Assembly (NCBI GenBank): GCA_013398015.1
Contig: VZRR01011618.1
Coordinates: forward strand, 1,660,021 to 1,724,020
Length of the DNA: 64,000 nucleotides
Direction: 5' to 3'
Origin: Oreocharis arfaki
Taxonomy: Eukaryota; Chordata; Aves; Passeriformes; Paramythiidae
Of the stretch, positions 1 to 12,200 are shown piece by piece. The position numbers were made by a program, and so were the translations under genes. The notes beneath the pieces were generated by a model. It made no database searches. It was not told the origin of the DNA and saw nothing but the letters and a program-made list of their open reading frames with translations. Positions within the stretch are counted from its first letter, which is position 1; every line of letters starts with the position of its first letter.

Positions 1-199
1 CTGCAGTTTAAATCAGAAGTGAGGGCTCACCTTTCAGCAGCTTGGAAAAAGATTTGCTCAACCATATCCCTTTGATCATGGGCAGAAATTCCCTTTGTGT
101 GTATTTGTGAGTCAATAAAACCTGCCACTCAAGGAACGGGATAAAAGAGAAAAAGGAAAGACAGTCCCTGTCCCAGGATCTTGCACTCTAAATAGAAGA

Positions 200-257
200 T
201 GATGGATGGATGGATGGATGGATGGGTGGACGGACGGACGGATGGACGGATGGATGG
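200..257. repeat. (GGAT)n microsatellite with GGAC variants
   Basis: Tandem four-base units GGAT run through this stretch, with an internal block changed to GGAC. It is imperfect and likely polymorphic in length. It lies in intergenic DNA. Confidence 0.95.
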
Positions 258-3111
258 AAATAGTGGACTAGAGTGAACGAAGGATGAGGCAGGAGCCATC
301 CTACCAGCCTGCAGTGCCAGCAGCCTCACTGCTGATGATAGTCAAAGGGTTTGGAGGAAAACCACCAAGTCTGCTGAGAGCCTCAGCAGTGCAAAGAGGA
401 GGAAATTGAGCCTCCAGGGGGCCTGGCTAACTGGGACTAGTAGCCTTTGGAGTACATACTACTGGAGAGAGACCTCCTTTCTTGTAGAGCTTTGGCCTGG
501 ACTTATTTTGGAGTGACAAACACGTTTGTTTGGGATATACAGTTTGACGTGTGTGCTCTCTCAATCAAATGTATTTTAAAACACCTTGAAACAACATATG
601 ATCTCTTTAGTAAAAATTAGGGCACTTGAGATTGTCAGACTTGTAGAAGTTCATAGCAGCATTAGACAATGTAAATCACCTGGATTTGGAAAGTGAGGCC
701 AAGTTACACCAGCTCAGACTCTGGCACAGAATCCACCCAGAGTAACATGGAAAGGTATAATAAAACTGCTGGTTCCTGGGCACTGGTTAATGCTCTGGAG
801 AGGGCAATTGATTTATAGGACCGACTTCACTCAGTTAAAACGGTTGTTCCACATTATAAACCAGCAACCTTGTCTCCCATGCAAAGCAAATAAACGAAGA
901 AATAAATTCTCTCCACAGCTCAAACACTTTCTGCAGCTGGGAGGCTCCTCCATGGTCCTGCAGGAGCGTGTGTGCCAGGGGCTCAGTGGGCTGGGATACA
1001 GGAGCAGGATCCACGCCGTTCAGCTGGGATGCTCCTTGCCGCCCTCCTCCTGGTGCCGGCTCCAACCAGGCTCAGACAGTGAGATTCACTGTGGAGGGCA
1101 GCAGTGGGAGCATCCCTGAGCCTGTCTGGTCCCCTTGGCCAGGGTTAAGTGGGGCACAAGCCTCCCCTCAGGGGTGTGGTGGGGGACAGAGGAGCAGGCA
1201 CAGCAACCTCCCAGACCCACCGTTTCTTACCCTGGTCATGAACAAAGCTGTTTGCAAGGTGGTGCTGAAATACGAGTCCAGATTCGTGAGCATTTTTGCT
1301 ATTGAAATCAGTGATTTTTAGCATTTCCTGTCCCTTGTACTCTCTAAACCATTTAAACCGTATGCTTGTCTGGGTTTTTTAACCCTTTTGGAGAGTGGAA
1401 GACCGGGCCTAAAGCTTCCTCTTCCTGCGGGGACTGGGCTGTGAGCAGCAGGAGCAGCACGACCTGTTTGCTGTGGAGGTGTTGGGAGCACAGAGCACAG
1501 GCCAAGCCTGCAAACAGCTCCCTCCAGGCAGACCAGATGCACATTAGCCCAAGTGCCTTTCCCAGTGTTTAACACCCTTCACAAGGGGGTAAGTTCAAAG
1601 CAAATCCATCCCCTGCCTCTCCATCCAGACAGCTCCAAGTCCCTTGGAAACTGATAGAGTTTGGCTCATCAGCGCATCAGGATCTGTTTTATTTTATCTG
1701 TCTGCACAAGCCTGCATGCAGGGATAGATCAGATTAACATGACTGATGAAAAACATCCTCCTCTTTATCCCCTCTGACAGCAGCAACCCTTTATCAACAG
1801 TCTGAAGACAAAGTTTTCTCAGCCAGAAGTTTTCTGCCCTGAAGGTTCGTTGTTTTTTTTTCCAGCAGAAGTTTATTTTTGCTTCAAGAAAAATCAAAAC
1901 ATTTTGATGGAAGACTTTTCAGCCATCCTTATGCATTAGATGTAGTGGCAGACAGGCTTGGCACATCAACATCTGCTCCTTCTCACTGGATTGAATTTAA
2001 TATCTGGTGTATGAGCACTAACCCTCCCTCAGAGCTCAACAAGACAGTTGGAGAGAAGAAAACAGCCTCTCTTCTGCAGGTTTCCAAACACTTTTCCACA
2101 GTGACCCTCTCATAATTTTATCCCCTTTGATAAAGCTAACTTCATGATGTCCTCCATTGAGGTTTTGGGGAGGACAATGTTATAAATTGCAGCCCAGTGA
2201 ATCTGCCACTCACTGCTGCTAATACACTGCATTTATCCTCACTGTCACAGAGGCTGTGGCAGCAAAAGGAGGAGAGAAGAAGAAAAGTAATTACTTCTCG
2301 TTCAGCTTGTCACCAAATCCTCTCACCAGCCCTCTCGTGTCTTTCTTGGCTGCCTTAGTGATTTGCTATGGTCTCCAGTGCCCAGCTGGCTTCAGTGGTG
2401 CTGGTGTCATGGAGCGTGAGGATGGGGAAGGGGTTGGGTACCGTGGGTACTGGGACCCCCTCAGTGCCCAGCACACCCCAGGCTGTCCTGTTTGTGTGCA
2501 CCAAGTCCCAAACAACTGCTGCTTGAATGCCACTAGGAACTCCTAACCAAGACATGGGTTTATTTCAGTGATGAAGTCTTATCCCAAAAACATCCCCAGT
2601 GAGAAGTGAGGCAGATGAGGAGGGATTTTCCTCCAGGGGTGTTTTTTTTAAAGACCTTTCAGAGGTTACAGGTGTTGAAGAGCCCAATCTCCTGTAGAGG
2701 ACTCAAACTCCACATCCCCATTCAGCAGTGTGGATCAGCCAGATGTTGAGTTAAAAGCAAAGATACTGAGTCATGAAATGAACTTATAATTAAGCCAAGT
2801 TGCTGGTTGGTGCTGAGGTTCCCAGAAGTAGCAGCATCTTCCTGAGACCTGAAATTAGGTGGGATATCAAAAGCCCTTACGTGGTGCATGTATTAAATTG
2901 AAGACAAATATTTTGACCGGCACCTAATGGGCCATTTTTCTGGTTTTCTTCAAGTCCTGCAGGATCAAATGAAAGACAAACAGCAAGGGCCATTTTCTTC
3001 AGAGGATGTGGTGGATGTGGGGGACCACTGGTGATGCAGTGAAAATATCCCACTTAACGGGCCTGGCACTGCCATCGCTGGGGTGTCATGCACTGAAATC
3101 AATGTGCCATG

Positions 3112-3172
3112 TGATAAATTTGATGCACTTCACACCAAAATTGATGCATCACCTTTGGAATCAAATTTATCA
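3112..3172. repeat. Inverted repeat, 12-bp perfect arms
   Basis: The word TGATAAATTTGA at 3112-3123 is exactly reversed and complemented at 3161-3172, with a 37-base spacer that holds two further TTGATGCA words. It may be chance in AT-rich DNA. Confidence 0.6.
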
Positions 3173-6100
3173 TCTCTTCCGTCACACTCCATATACTGGA
3201 TCAGAGTCACCACCTACTGAATTAAAAACTTCACGTGCAGTTCACATCACACCATAAATCAGCCCAAAATGGAATTAAGTGCATTGTATGCTAAGAACTC
3301 ATCCATCATGCCATAAATTAAACGTGGAATTAAACTAAGCCTCTTAGGCTGGATGTGCCCAGATACAGACTGCAGAGTCCACTGGGGAAAACATGACACC
3401 ACTGAAGTCAGTGAGGGCTTGGTCATTAATTTCAGTTAACTTTTTAATCTACTGTGTACCAGGTCCATCTCTGTCCTGCACCAACCTGAAGCTTGGATAC
3501 CCAGAAACTTTTTCTGTCAGTGGCTCTCCTATTGAGCCATCCACATACTCCACTTGGAGGTTTAGGCAGGAGCCTGGAGGAGAGATGCAAATCAGCCCCC
3601 TACCCTCTTCCTGCACAGGGAAATTGCAGCAAGAGGCCGAGGGGGCTGTGCAGCCCTTGCTGGCAGCCAGCACACACTGTGGGACACACACAGCACCTCT
3701 TGTCTTCAAAGGACCTGCACCAACAAAAGGCCAGGCTCAAAGTCTCAACATTCTTGTTGCTGGAGGGGAGCACCTTTCTCCTAAGCTCTCAGAAGAACTG
3801 CACAGGTCTGGGCCTGGCTACAGGGGCTCCTGGATGCCTGACACACCTTTTGCAGTCTCCGGACTTCAAAAAAACAGGAGGGAAAAAAAACCAAAGAAAA
3901 AGAGTCTCAGGAATACACGTGGTGTCAGAGCATCCCAGGCAGTTCAGCCCTCGGCAGGTGTTGTTAGTCCTGTGTGACAAATGGGAACAGGAGCACAGAG
4001 TGGGTGGGTATTCAAAGCCAAAGCTAGAGACTGGGACAAAGATAAGACTCCAGAAATTCTTATCTAAAACCAGGATACTAGAAACAAATTTTTGCTATCT
4101 GTGTTAATTTTTGCTTTTCTGACAGCACTCTTGCAGCACAGGAGCCCCCTGTCCCACCCCAGTTCCCCAGGGAAAGGTGGAACAAACTTCCAGCTGAAGC
4201 ACAATGCAGTCAGAGACACCCTTGGATCCAATCCACAGTCTTTCCTTTTATTTTTGTATTCATCAGGTCCTCTCAAAATCTGCTCAGGAGCAATTAAAGC
4301 CTGTCAGCTAGGAGGTGATGCAACTTCTATTTAATTAGCCCAGCAGCCAATAAAGATCTCATTCATCAAAATCTTATGGAAGGTGTGGCAGTTGTGGGGG
4401 GAGATTTGTCACTTCTTCCCTAGATCCAGATGGCTGTGGAGCATCGATCAGTGATCCGATCACACGCATGGACTCGCGTGCACATCCCAGGAGACCGAGC
4501 AGCTGGGACACATCTGCCCACAAAGCAGCAATGGGCGACAACAGTGCAGGACTGTCCCAGGTGCTGTGGTGGCAAATCCTTCTGGAAGCTCAGTCTTCAG
4601 ATTGTGACTAACCTGGGCAGCGAGTGACCCTGGTGGGAGCAGCTTTGAAGGGCTTTTCCTCTTCTGACCCATTTGGCTGCCCTACACAGCAGCAGGAAGG
4701 TGCAGAGGTGCATAAGGAAGGCTGAACACCAGCAGGATGAATTGGGAGAGCGCTGAAAAAACATGGGGTTTCCCCATAGCTGCTGCCTTTGCCCTGGGAA
4801 GAGTTTAAGAGAGCCCCTCTTACTGGGGTGCCTCTCTAAACCTAAACACATTAGGGATGGCAAATGAGAAATCAGTACACACAGTGATGGATCCCAGCAA
4901 ATTCTGGGGTGCTCAGCGTGCCAGAGAAAGTCCTTAGGGTGACTTTTGGCCTGAAAGCTTCTCCTTAAACTGACTGTCAGCCTATCAAATATTTACCTGA
5001 CCTGCTCCTGCAGGACACATTTGGGTTGAGCTTTTCCCAGAGACTGTGCAGGGTGGCCAGGAGGATGGGGGGAGTGTAAATCTGTACCTGTGAGGTCACT
5101 GCGCTGGCTTTGTGTCGTGAAAAGGGGGGTTCACCAGCTCAGACCTGCAGAAGCACATCCCTGTGGGAATCACTTGCCAGCACTGTTTGCAGCCTCACCA
5201 ACACAATTTACTGAACTGAAAAAAAGTAAATCAGCTATCGCAGGACAGTTCATAGATTACAAACATAACTGATGGTATCTTTATAATTAATGATTATGAG
5301 AAAGCAGCTTAATAGTTTGGTTCCTTGTGAGTGGCTTGATTTGTAGTACATGGCAATTGGCGAAAGCAAAGCAGGTAATTGGAGCCAGTTTACCCTTGGT
5401 GTGTCCAGCTGCTGGCTGCAATTCACAAACTTGCACATGAGCATGTTTTTCCTCAAAGCCTTAACCCCCAGGGTAGAAAAAGGCTGCAGATGTAACCCCA
5501 GTGACAGCCATATTCCCAAGCTGGGAGGTGCCGGGGGGCGGAATGATGTGCAGTTTCTTGCTGCTGCCCCACACCTTTTGCAAGTTGCTGTTGTCAGTAA
5601 ATCTTCCCTGGCATTTGCAAGGAAAATGCCTGTGCTCAGCCCAGGGCCTTGAGCCACCCATCTCCTCAGTGTTATTAACAGGAACATCATAGCTGGCATA
5701 TTACTGTGATTGATGCTGTATCAATCAACTGGAAAAGTGTTAAGGAAGCCTTAAAAAGAAGTGAGATGAAGGCTTAAACACCACCCTAAGATGTCCATAT
5801 TATGGGGATTATTCCAGGGTTGAAAACACAAGCGCAGAGATGCTGACATACTCAGCTGTGCCCCTGTCCCTGTCCCTGCTGCTCCATGCTGGCCACACTG
5901 GTTCCAAGGGAAGTGAGTAATGAGTGTTTGCGTTGCAAACAACGATGGGCAATTAGCAGAGGGCATATACAGACTGTATGCACTGTGACTCCGTGGTTTT
6001 ATTGCTTATCAAATAAAATATAACGAAGAAATACTATCTATTAACACATTATTTCAAGCCAAGCATGCTTCTATTCTGTTTCATCAAGTCTGGTCTGATT

Positions 6101-6319
6101 TGGCTTACTTTTGTTTAAGATCAACATGATAAACTACACTCAGACTTGCCAACTTTAGTCATTTTTCCTAGTGTGACATTTGTTTTTTCTAGAACTCAGG
6201 TGGAAGGCCTCCTCTTTTAAGGAGAGTCTCAGATTTTCTTGCATTAAAACAAAAAACTGGTGGCCAGGTCAGTTGTGGAGGAATTTATGTGTGGCATTCA
6301 GTTTGTCATACCCAAAAGG

Positions 6320-6336
6320 CAAACAAACAAACAAAC
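6320..6336. repeat. (AAAC)n short tandem repeat
   Basis: Four AAAC units in an A/C-rich patch that continues irregularly to about 6390. Confidence 0.85.
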
Positions 6337-9224
6337 ATCTTCCACAAGAACAAACGAAAACAAGCAAACCACAACAAGAAAACCTAAGCAAAATAACCAA
6401 AACTAACCCTCAAATGTGCTATCTTTTAATCATCTGTGATTTTCAAACACTATGCCCTTGGGGAGCTCAACTCACAGATTTTCTGCCAACAAAGAGGGAT
6501 TTTTCTTGAGAACAAATTCACTTCTCATCTCCAAAGCCAGGCCCGCACACCAGTGAATTCCTGTATTGTGCATGCAAAGACCAAGATCAGAAACCACAGG
6601 GCAGGGATGGCCCAGTGCCCAGGACGTGCTCCGGAGGGGGTGCTTCACATATTCTTTCAGTCTCCATTCCGGTACTGTGCTTTCTCCCAGAAGATGCCCC
6701 AATTCGCCTGGGGATGCATCCTCACTTCACCTGCAGCCTTCCGCAGCAGAAACAACCTTCCCAGGCAGATGCTGGCCATCAGCCCTTTCTGTGCCCCTCC
6801 CCCTGTGCTCAGACCTGGATCAGGTGGAGAAGAAGCTGCTGCAAAGCGTGGATGTGTTTTACCACTGGGCTGAATGTTTCCCAGTGCTGCCACCAGTGCT
6901 CCACACAGAACCAAATCCAGCTTGTCCTTCGGGATCTCTCTTCCATGGAGACTCAATGTGGTCTCTTTGCTCCCCTGCTTGTGCTCAGAAAGGACTTTAA
7001 AACACTTACAGCCTGAATAGACCCAGCAAGCTCAGGGCTGGTAGAGAAAAAATACTGCTTTTGCCAGCCCTTCATGTTAAGTGTCTATATTTAAAATGAC
7101 TACATAACCTAAGAAATTATTAACAGGTCTTTACCAGGCAAATCCAATTTCTTCTATGGAGAACTGGATGGAATAAAGCTAAAAAATTTGCTTTGAGGAT
7201 GAGATTTAATTCGAAGTGCCAGTGTTAGTTCTCCTCCTGTACTTGTAGGTGTAGAGAATAAAACTGTTTGCTTGCAAGCAATCGACTTAAACAAGATCAT
7301 CATTAATCCTGAATTCAGCAGTCAAAAGGACTGAGACTGCAAACTAAGAGGGAACATGAAAAACCTGGTAATTTGTTCGTTAAATATTTGTAAACTGTCA
7401 TGTCAGTAATGGATAATAAGAGAATTCTGAGCCTCCAGAGCTGATGCATAACACAAAGCTTTGCTGTATTGCACCTAAACTATTATCAATAGCACATTTA
7501 TTACAATAATAGATGAAAAACAACCTTCCTGGCTGAAAAACAAGATCAATTTGAGCTCAAGCTATTTGGACATGTTCTAAATGTTGTAATTAAAATGCAG
7601 CACGAATGTTGCTTTAAAAAAAAAAAAAAGTGATAAAATAGCCTTGCTACGATTACATACACCATCCAGCCCTGACTCAGTAGCCTGACCCTGAGAAAAA
7701 AAAAAAAAAAGAAACAAAACAGGTAAAATTGTATTTATGTCCAGTCAGACATTTCTCATCTTCAAGGCTTGCTGCAGAGCCTAAGGTAATATGACTTTTC
7801 CTGTTGGGTCAGGATCCAGCCCAGCCTTAAAGATCTGACGCAGGGAATCAGCCCTGGTTGCACTGAGCTCTCTGTGCCAGTCAGGATTTGATCACAGTCC
7901 AGCAAAGAAACCGAGCTGAGCTCTATCTTGCTGCAAAGGCAACTGCAGTTTATGGAGGAAAAAATCCTTCAAGCATCTGTAAAAAGAGATAAAGAAGCCA
8001 CCTGTGTGGAAGGCTTCAGTGCCGGACAGTGTGCCTTGGGGACAGAAACGGTCGGAATGGCTTTCTCCTCAGCACCCCCCGAGGGGTTATCGCACACATC
8101 AAAGAGTGGCTGCCTCCTCCCACAGCAATTAGAGACTCACGGACACTTCCCAGGAGCTGCCTGTCGCCCTGGAGAATTGGGCTCTTCTTTTGTTCTGATA
8201 AAGAAGTGACTAGTGAGCTACAGCAATCTCCTGGTAGCTCTCTAAATAATTGTGTTCTCTCATGTCTTTTAATCATAAGCCCCACGAGGCTCATAATACC
8301 ACATGTGCAATCCAAATTGGCCCATCAGCTCAGTTTATCAAAGGGACTTAATTTAATCCTAGTCTTTGATGGAGACAGGAGCGGTCAAAGTCCGCCCTAA
8401 CGATTTTCTAAGTTTACTTATCTTGCAGATCTGGGGCATGAAGGCCACTTGGACTCCAAGCACAGCACTGATAATGGGAAGCAATGAGGAGGAAGACAAA
8501 ATTGGCAAGAGCTTGACAGTCTGAATCAAGAGAAACCACACTGGAAACCTGGAAAAACAGTGGACACTGAAAAGGTAAAATAAATCCTGTGATTGGTCTC
8601 ACCACAAGTAACGACATGAGACTGGGAAAATAAATTGCTGGAAGCAATATCTACCTCTGAGTGAATACCACAACTGAGAGACCCACCAAGGAGGGGTCAA
8701 GAGCAGAGAAATCCAAGCCGGAAAATGCAGAGCCAGAGGAAAGCAGGTACAAAGTGCTGGGATGGTGGAGCTGCTCTGACCTGGCAGTGTCCCCTCCCAG
8801 ACAGAGCAGGATGCAGCAGGCATGAAAACACACCTTTTCATGGAAAAGTGCCTGCTCTTCCCTAACAAGCTGAAAAGAAGCTCAAAACTTTCAGAGCTGA
8901 GCAGGTTCTGTCTAGGTGCATCTTTTAAAACCACTGGGATGACTTCCTGCTCATTTTCAGCCCAACATGTCAGTGGACCCCAGGAGGTGTAATACAGTGA
9001 CACCAGCTACAAAATGCTGAGCAGACTGAAGCAAAAACCCCAAGAAAGGAACCAAAATCCCTGGCTTCAAGAGATGCTGAACAATGAACATTAGGATCAA
9101 AGGCATCACAGATAAGGGTTTAATGGAAAAGCTAAAAGCCCAGCCTTCTCTTGAGAGAGTTGACAGGAGAAGACTGGAGCAGTGTTTCACTCCCTAGCCA
9201 TAAGTGATGGATGTGAACACAGTG

Positions 9225-9270
9225 GAAAAAAAAAAAAGAATAAAAAAATTTTTTAAAAAATTTAAAAAAG
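9225..9270. repeat. A/T homopolymer low-complexity stretch
   Basis: Alternating runs of A and T, including A7T6 followed by A6T3, form low-complexity sequence that can self-pair. It follows a 12-base A run. Confidence 0.85.
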
Positions 9271-12200
9271 AACTTTACTAGACAAAACCCAGCTGGTTCT
9301 GAACCTCTCAATGGCTTTTAATAGTTTTGAGCTCAAACAGAAGAGGGAACTCAGAGCCTGCATTACAGAAGCTTGAGGAGTGCTGTGGGCTCTGAGAAAT
9401 GGAGCACAAGCCCTTTGGTTATAAGCAGCACATACAAAAGGATGGTGCAAAGGAGGAACAAAGAAATCCTCCAGTAGGGATGTGAAGCACTGTGCTGACA
9501 CCATTAGTGCAGAGCGATTCTTCGTGGCACTATCAAAGTTGTGGCAGAAGATGGATAGATCATCTGCCTGCAAACAGTCAAGGCCATTTATTTACCTTAT
9601 ACAGGGAGTGCAAGTGGCTCAGAACAACCTTTGGGGAGAAAATGGAAAGAAAAACAGTGATATTAGCTCCAAAAGTAAATCCACAAGCAGCAGACAGCAA
9701 AGGGGAAAATGTAAACATTACCCAGGCTGGCTAATCCCCACAAAGGGACTGACTGGTTAAAAACACGGTCTCTCCAGGGATCTGCTCTTTGGAGAGCTGG
9801 AGGAGCTGAATTTGAAGAGAGCTTCCAGGAAGGTGCTTGTGGGTGGGCAGAGTAGGAAAGCCCAAACCTCCCCTTGCTCCAAGGCAGTGGTGAGATGGGG
9901 AGACTGCACAGCTCCTTGGCCAGCCCCGAAATAACAGGGCAGCTGATGACACTGGCTGTGGTGAGAAAGGAGCAGGAACACACATATTAAATACACTCTA
10001 TGCAAAGAGGGAACTGTCTTCTCTTTGCTCTTTAGATTTTGGGCTGCATAAAGTGTCAGGAAGCAAAGCTGGCACTGACAGCCCATGACTGGCACACAGA
10101 TGGGCTAGCCAATGCTGGACCTGGGAGCTGCAGCCCTCAGAGAGGCATCGGAGCATCCGCTGGCCTCTGCTGAGCTCAGGGCACAGCGGGAGATGGACTG
10201 CATGGCCTCGCACGTGGGGAGCCACTGTGACTGAGCACAGTGCAGTTTGCCTTTTTGAACGACAGCACCTCCTGGTGCCTGATGAATTCCTGCTGGCTTG
10301 TTTCACCTCTAACTTGGGCAGGAAAATCCATAATGGTACAGCACCTTTGAGAGGTTTCTTTCTTTGGTGAGGACAGCACGAAGGCTACTTGGAAAGTGTT
10401 TTGATGCACAGGTTAAACAGAGAAAGAGCCTGAATAAAGGCTCCCAGCAGCTCCAAGCAGACTTGGGTAGAGTCAGAACTCCAAGTAAATTCACTTCCAT
10501 TTGAAGAAACTTCATTTGTGAGTGGGTACATAAACACAGCAAGGTCTAGGAGATGCCAGTTGTTACCCAAGGCCTGGTAACTGGTGATGGGCAAACAGAC
10601 CAAGAAGGAGCAGGAAGTGCCCTGCCAGGATGCAGCTTGCTGCTCCTCAACTGCAAGATTCAGATGCTGAAGGCTGGCAGCACATGGTAATGCACAGTAA
10701 TAACACAGGGCTCTCAGCAAAACACTGACACTGACTTTTAAAAGGCCAAGCCTGGGATGGCCACAGAGCCAGCCTCACTGACACCAGCTGGCACTGGTGA
10801 CAGAGGAGCTGCCCCTTTCCACCAGCTGCTGTGTCCCTGCTGACGGGAGGTCTGTGGTTGCAAAGGCAGCCCACTGACCACACACCACTGCTGAGATGGA
10901 CACAGCATATGTGGCTTTCCCTCACTTCTCTGCAAGAGAAAGACTTGCAAACTGGCTGGCAGGGCAGGGCCATAAATAATGCGTAAGCTGGGGCCACAGG
11001 CAGCACCAATGGATGCTCCAGGGCTAGTGACAGCAGTGTGTCGGTCCACAAGTCTCTGTGGCTTGACTTGGCACAAGGGCTGACTGTGGGCAGCTAACCA
11101 GGCACAGGGTAGGTGGGAGGGAGATGCTGGATAACCCCTGTGCTCTGATTTGCCTACAGAAGATGTGTCAGGCCATCCGAAGCTGTGACAAAAAGCCAGA
11201 GCCAAAGCAGCCAGGGCAGATGCTGTCACCGCCCAGACATTTGGCTCCTTGTGGTCTCTGCCCAGACACAGTTCTCCTGTGGGTCAGCAGCTTTTCTGGA
11301 TGCAGTAAAGCGGGCAGCATTACCCAGGACAACTCCCAAGCAAACACAGTTGCTGCCAGCAAAGAGGCTGCATGAGAAGAGGAACAAGCAAGGTTCTAAT
11401 GGCTGGCTTCTCATCAGTGAGAAGTGACTTGTGGGGAGGGAAGATCAGCATGTGGGACTGAGGGGGCTGACTGCTAGCAAAGGGAGTAATTTGGAGCTAA
11501 CTTAGGGGTCTGCAACAAGAGGAGAACCAAGCTGCAGCTTGGAGAGGGTACGTGCCTTCAACAAGTCAATTCAGCCTCTCTTCCTTACACATGTGGGTAG
11601 ATCGAACAGGACAGGCCAAGCAGACTGAAGAATGGATGCAATGAAAAAAATCATCTAAAAAGTGATGTTTGCTTGATTTGTGTACCTTCATCTTGGTTGC
11701 CAGTTGTCACATTGGTGGATTTTAGCTATAGCTCCTCACTGCTCAGCCTGAATCGCTAAATTCAGGCTTAGGTTTTACTTTCTGTAAGCATATTAAAATT
11801 TTAATTAAGCACTAAGTCAGTGTTTTAGCAGGTTTTTGAGACTTTAGCTATTTATCTTGTTGATTACAGTTCTCCCAGGTCCTTAGTTGTGGCCTAAATT
11901 TAGAGCAATTCTGACTGACTGAGCCCTGCAGGATAACTGCTACAACTGTTCGTTAAAAAATGAAGAGATCAGAGTTGATCAGCTGACTGTGGGAGCCTGC
12001 AGTGTGGCTGCTCTGCATCCTGACAGTCTTCTGATCTACAGGTGCTAGAGCCAGGTTAATGCTGATCTGCTGGCAAAACACAGCATGAAGAGACCTTGAG
12101 AAGATGCAGCAGCTCCTTGATTCAAAGTGCAATAGGAAACGGTTTCCTTCCTGCTGTCCACCTGAGATGGTGAGGAAGGAGGGATTTTAAGCAAAGCTGT

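Noticed and set aside
3393..4107. Two overlapping plus-strand open frames of about 200 codons
   Set aside because: No start context, splice signals, domain or homology. Two frames are open at once, which points to base composition.
10738..11229. Minus-strand open frame of 163 codons
   Set aside because: Low-complexity Ala, Ser, Pro and Leu composition, no recognised domain, and other frames nearby are equally open.
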